Positions 38,864 to 40,321 of a DNA stretch of 40,321 bases are shown one piece after another. The notes beneath the pieces are model-generated. The model ran no database searches. It saw nothing but the letters and a program-made list of their open reading frames with translations, and was not told the origin of the DNA. Numbering within the stretch: position 1 is the stretch's first letter; each line of letters starts with the position of its first letter. The stretch is from Nonomuraea deserti (lineage in GTDB: Bacteria > Actinomycetota > Actinomycetes > Streptosporangiales > Streptosporangiaceae): the NCBI RefSeq assembly GCF_004348685.1, contig NZ_SMKO01000080.1, positions 1-40,321 on the forward strand. The letters run 5' to 3'. Position numbers and translations under genes: made by a program.

Positions 38864-39247
38864 CTATTGCCGGGTGGTGTGTGTCGGCTTCATAACGATC
38901 ACGACCCGCCGCTCGGCATCGGCGACCGGCCGCTCGTACTCCAGGCCGTAGCGGTCGGCCAGCGTGTCGAAGAAGTCGCCCGACGGGTCGGGCTCCACCC
39001 GCTCGACCACCCCACGGATCTCCAGATAGCGGTACGGCGCGTCGGGGTCGTTGACGGAGACCGCCACCTGAGGGTTCTCCATGACGTTTCTGCACTTCCG
39101 GCGGTCCGTCGTGGTGGTGAACCGCAGGACCTCTCCGTCCCAGACCGTCCATACCGGGTTGACGTTGACGGCCCCGTCGGGGCCGACAGTCGCCAGGTGG
39201 GCGAACAGCGGTCGGCTGAGCAGGTCCAGGTGGCTTGCGGGAATCAT
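38864..39247 (-). CDS. PPOX-class F420/flavin-dependent oxidoreductase
   Basis: 127 residues, split beta-barrel (pyridoxamine-phosphate-oxidase-like) fold: LFAHLATVGPDGAVNVNPVWTVWDGEVLRFTTTTDRRKCRNV, followed by PQVAVSVNDPDAPYRYLEIRG. This matches the small PPOX-class F420-dependent proteins common in actinobacteria, including some that reduce F420 substrates or bind FMN or haem. It is divergent from a MarR-type regulator with a shared operator region, so it is probably that regulator's target. Cofactor cannot be decided from sequence alone. Confidence 0.85.
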   Translation of the reverse strand: MIPASHLDLLSRPLFAHLATVGPDGAVNVNPVWTVWDGEVLRFTTTTDRRKCRNVMENPQVAVSVNDPDAPYRYLEIRGVVERVEPDPSGDFFDTLADRYGLEYERPVADAERRVVIVMKPTHTTRQ

Positions 39248-39289
39248 CTGCGCTCTCCTCGCTTGTCAGGTCATGGGACGTCGGCACAG

Positions 39290-39313
39290 TATCAAACCTT
39301 TGATATCCATCAA
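39290..39313. promoter_or_regulatory. MarR operator in the divergent oxidoreductase/MarR intergenic region
   Basis: A perfect 16-bp palindrome TATCAAACCTTTGATA (39290-39305) overlaps a second one, TTGAT-N4-ATCAA (39300-39313). Thus ATCAA/TTGAT half-sites alternate at 9-bp steps. The position, in the middle of the 103-bp region between divergent genes, suits joint control and autoregulation by the MarR protein. Confidence 0.7.
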
Positions 39314-39350
39314 GGCTAGAACTTCTGTATGAGGTTGTACGCTCGCCGCC

Positions 39351-39794
39351 ATGGGCATGCCTGCTGACGAACGACTCGGACTGGACATCAAGCGCGCCGA
39401 GCAGGCTCTGATCGCCGCAAAGCAGGCAGCCGTCCGGCCGGCCGGGCTGACCGTTCCGCAGTACGCCGCGCTGTTCGCCTTGTCCGACAGTCCCGGCATC
39501 TCGGGCGCAGCGCTGGCGCGAGCGTGTCTCGTCACCCCGCAGGCCATGACCGTGGTGCTCAAGAACCTGGAGGAACACGGACTGGTCGAACGTTCGCCGC
39601 ACCCCTGGCACCGCAACGTCCTGGAGACCCGGCTCACGTCCGCCGGTCGGGCGGCGCTGGACGCCGCGGACGAGCAAGCGGTGTTGATCGAACGCGCGAT
39701 CGCGGCCGAGTTCAGCGCCGAGGAGCGCACGGCGTTGCGGGCCCTGCTGGCCCGCTGCGTGGAGGCCATCGCCCGGGCGACGCCCGAATCGTGA
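39351..39794 (+). CDS. MarR-family transcriptional regulator
   Basis: 147 residues with a winged helix: LTVPQYAALFALSDSPGISGAALARACLVTPQAMTVVLKNLEEHGLVERS as the recognition region and a wing around HPWHRNVLETRLT, flanked by dimerisation helices. MarR proteins generally repress nearby genes until a small ligand or oxidant releases them. The adjacent divergent flavin-type oxidoreductase and the palindromes between them suggest redox or xenobiotic control. One Cys (in LARACLVT) lies in the recognition region and could be a redox switch, which is inference. An rRNA operon promoter region follows. Confidence 0.92.
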   Translation: MGMPADERLGLDIKRAEQALIAAKQAAVRPAGLTVPQYAALFALSDSPGISGAALARACLVTPQAMTVVLKNLEEHGLVERSPHPWHRNVLETRLTSAGRAALDAADEQAVLIERAIAAEFSAEERTALRALLARCVEAIARATPES

Positions 39795-39825
39795 CCGGCC
39801 GCCACGCCGGGATGGGCGGAACGAT

Positions 39826-39854
39826 TTGACGTGTCGCGGATCGCGACCTAGTCT
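39826..39854 (+). promoter_or_regulatory. rrn promoter P1 (distal)
   Basis: TTGACG (39826-39831), 17-bp spacer, TAGTCT (39849-39854). It lies about 30 bp after the MarR stop and about 460 bp before 16S. First of three similar elements ahead of the rRNA operon. Confidence 0.5.
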
Positions 39855-40009
39855 TTCAGTTCGCCCCGGGTGTGAGCCGGACGCCGGTCAGGTGGACGGG
39901 CCCCAGGGCAAGCCCCTTGATAGAGACGAGCCAATCGGCGGAGTCGCTTCGGCGTGCTCAAGCCCGAGCCGTCTGCGGGCGCGTCGCGATCGCCGAAAAA
40001 TCGGTTGTT

Positions 40010-40038
40010 TCGACACGCCTCGGATGGCACGGTAAGTT
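40010..40038 (+). promoter_or_regulatory. rrn promoter P2
   Basis: TCGACA (40010-40015), 17-bp spacer, TAAGTT (40033-40038), following an AT-rich tract (CCGAAAAATCGGTTG) that could serve as an upstream element. Confidence 0.5.
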
Positions 40039-40109
40039 ACGGGGGCTGCCTGCGGAAGCGGGTTGCGCCATCCTAAGAAGGTCGACCGATTTTCTTCAAG
40101 CCATCGGGT

Positions 40110-40139
40110 TTGACGGAGAAATAGGCCGCCTGATAAAGT
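40110..40139 (+). promoter_or_regulatory. rrn promoter P3 (proximal)
   Basis: TTGACG (40110-40115), 18-bp spacer, TAAAGT (40134-40139). Best of the three and placed like the proximal promoter of actinobacterial rRNA operons, with transcription expected to begin near 40146. Confidence 0.65.
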
Positions 40140-40164
40140 GGAGCAAGTAAAAGCGCCTCCGGGT

Positions 40165-40310
40165 TCGGATTCAGGAGAATCCGAGCAAGGAAGCACGCGT
40201 GCGTTTCTTGAGAACTCAACAGTGTGTTAAAAGCCAGTGCATGATGCACAACCCCGTCGACCGACATGGTCGGTTTTGACGGATTCCTTTATTTAGTTGG
40301 GTTCAGACCT
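40165..40310 (+). other. rRNA leader: boxB-like hairpin, boxA-like element and processing stem
   Basis: A perfect 8-bp hairpin TCGGATTC-AGGA-GAATCCGA (40165-40184) is followed by the palindrome GCACGCGTGC and TTTCTTGAGAACTCAACAG (from 40203), which resembles the actinobacterial boxA antitermination element. A further stem ACCGAC-ATG-GTCGGT (40260-40274) precedes the AT-rich stretch just before 16S. No coding sequence is seen from 39795 to the window end. Confidence 0.65.
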
Positions 40311-40321
40311 TTTTTGGAGAG
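40311..40321 (+). rRNA. rrs: 16S rRNA gene, first 11 bases
   Basis: The window ends in TTTTTGGAGAG, which aligns with the first 11 bases of bacterial 16S rRNA (E. coli AAATTGAAGAG) immediately before the universal TTTGATC. The promoters, leader elements and position after tyrS support it. The exact mature 5' end is an estimate. Confidence 0.85.

Noticed and set aside
40260..40278. Hairpin followed by TTTT resembling an intrinsic terminator
   Set aside because: It lies in the rRNA leader about 40 bp before 16S; a processing or antitermination element fits better than a terminator, and the stem is only 6 bp.
1..40321. CRISPR arrays, insertion sequences, prophage, tRNA genes
   Set aside because: No regularly spaced repeats, transposase or integrase products, terminal inverted repeats or cloverleaf-like segments were found in the gaps; almost all sequence is housekeeping or catabolic genes with uniform codon use.

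Overview
The window is a stretch of high-GC actinobacterial chromosome. Third codon positions are almost all G or C, adjacent genes commonly overlap by 1 or 4 bases, and GTG starts are frequent. The arg operon followed by argG, argH, tyrS and an rRNA operon, the PGRP-type amidase, the F420-class flavin enzyme and the lack of mobile DNA suggest a Streptosporangiales-like organism (Nonomuraea or a relative). That placement is inference from gene content; no 16S sequence beyond its first 11 bases is present.

Layout. (1) 1-346: 3' end of a creatininase/MftE-type gene. (2) 343-10089: a murein-sugar recycling locus. A MurR/RpiR regulator is divergent from an almost gapless operon encoding a lipoprotein binding protein, two permeases, MurQ, AnmK, an AmiE-like serine hydrolase, a fused double ABC ATPase and a nitrilase-fold amidase. 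(3) 9934-11523: a putative small membrane protein, a PGRP-type amidase and a degenerate Nudix protein. (4) 11611-16848: a membrane-bound formate dehydrogenase operon (leftward): molybdopterin subunit, four-cluster Fe-S subunit, NrfD anchor and an unlisted 46-residue membrane peptide. A 44-bp tandem duplication lies at the Fe-S/NrfD junction. (5) 16928-25286: an L-rhamnose catabolic regulon: rhaB and a LacI-type regulator leftward; a GH42 beta-galactosidase, rhaM, rhaI and the fused rhaEW rightward. (6) 25642-34257: arginine biosynthesis, argCJBDFR then argG and argH, with ARG boxes ahead of argC. (7) 34239-38856: 3-methyladenine glycosylase, a PH-domain membrane protein, tyrS, a polytopic GT39-like membrane protein and a HAD phosphatase. 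(8) 38864-39794: a divergent flavin-oxidoreductase/MarR pair. (9) 39795-40321: promoters, leader and first bases of an rRNA operon.

How it works together. The muropeptide locus reads as a complete import-and-degrade route: an oligopeptide-type ABC importer brings in muropeptides or anhydro-muropeptides, a signal-less AmiE-like hydrolase could remove the peptide, AnmK phosphorylates anhydroMurNAc, and MurQ converts MurNAc-6-phosphate to GlcNAc-6-phosphate, under a SIS-domain sensor. The rhamnose genes cover mutarotation, isomerisation, phosphorylation, aldol cleavage and lactaldehyde oxidation. They share an AAAACGTT-type operator seen four times, while the beta-galactosidase carries an additional lac-like palindrome. 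Arg genes are controlled by ArgR encoded in the same operon.

Most unusual items: the transporter-linked MurQ/AnmK/AmiE operon; the 44-bp duplication that created a 15-codon minigene between two FDH subunits; the formate dehydrogenase lacking a Tat signal; a 24-codon coupled micro-ORF with an internal hairpin between argC and argJ; and the dual-operator control region of the beta-galactosidase.
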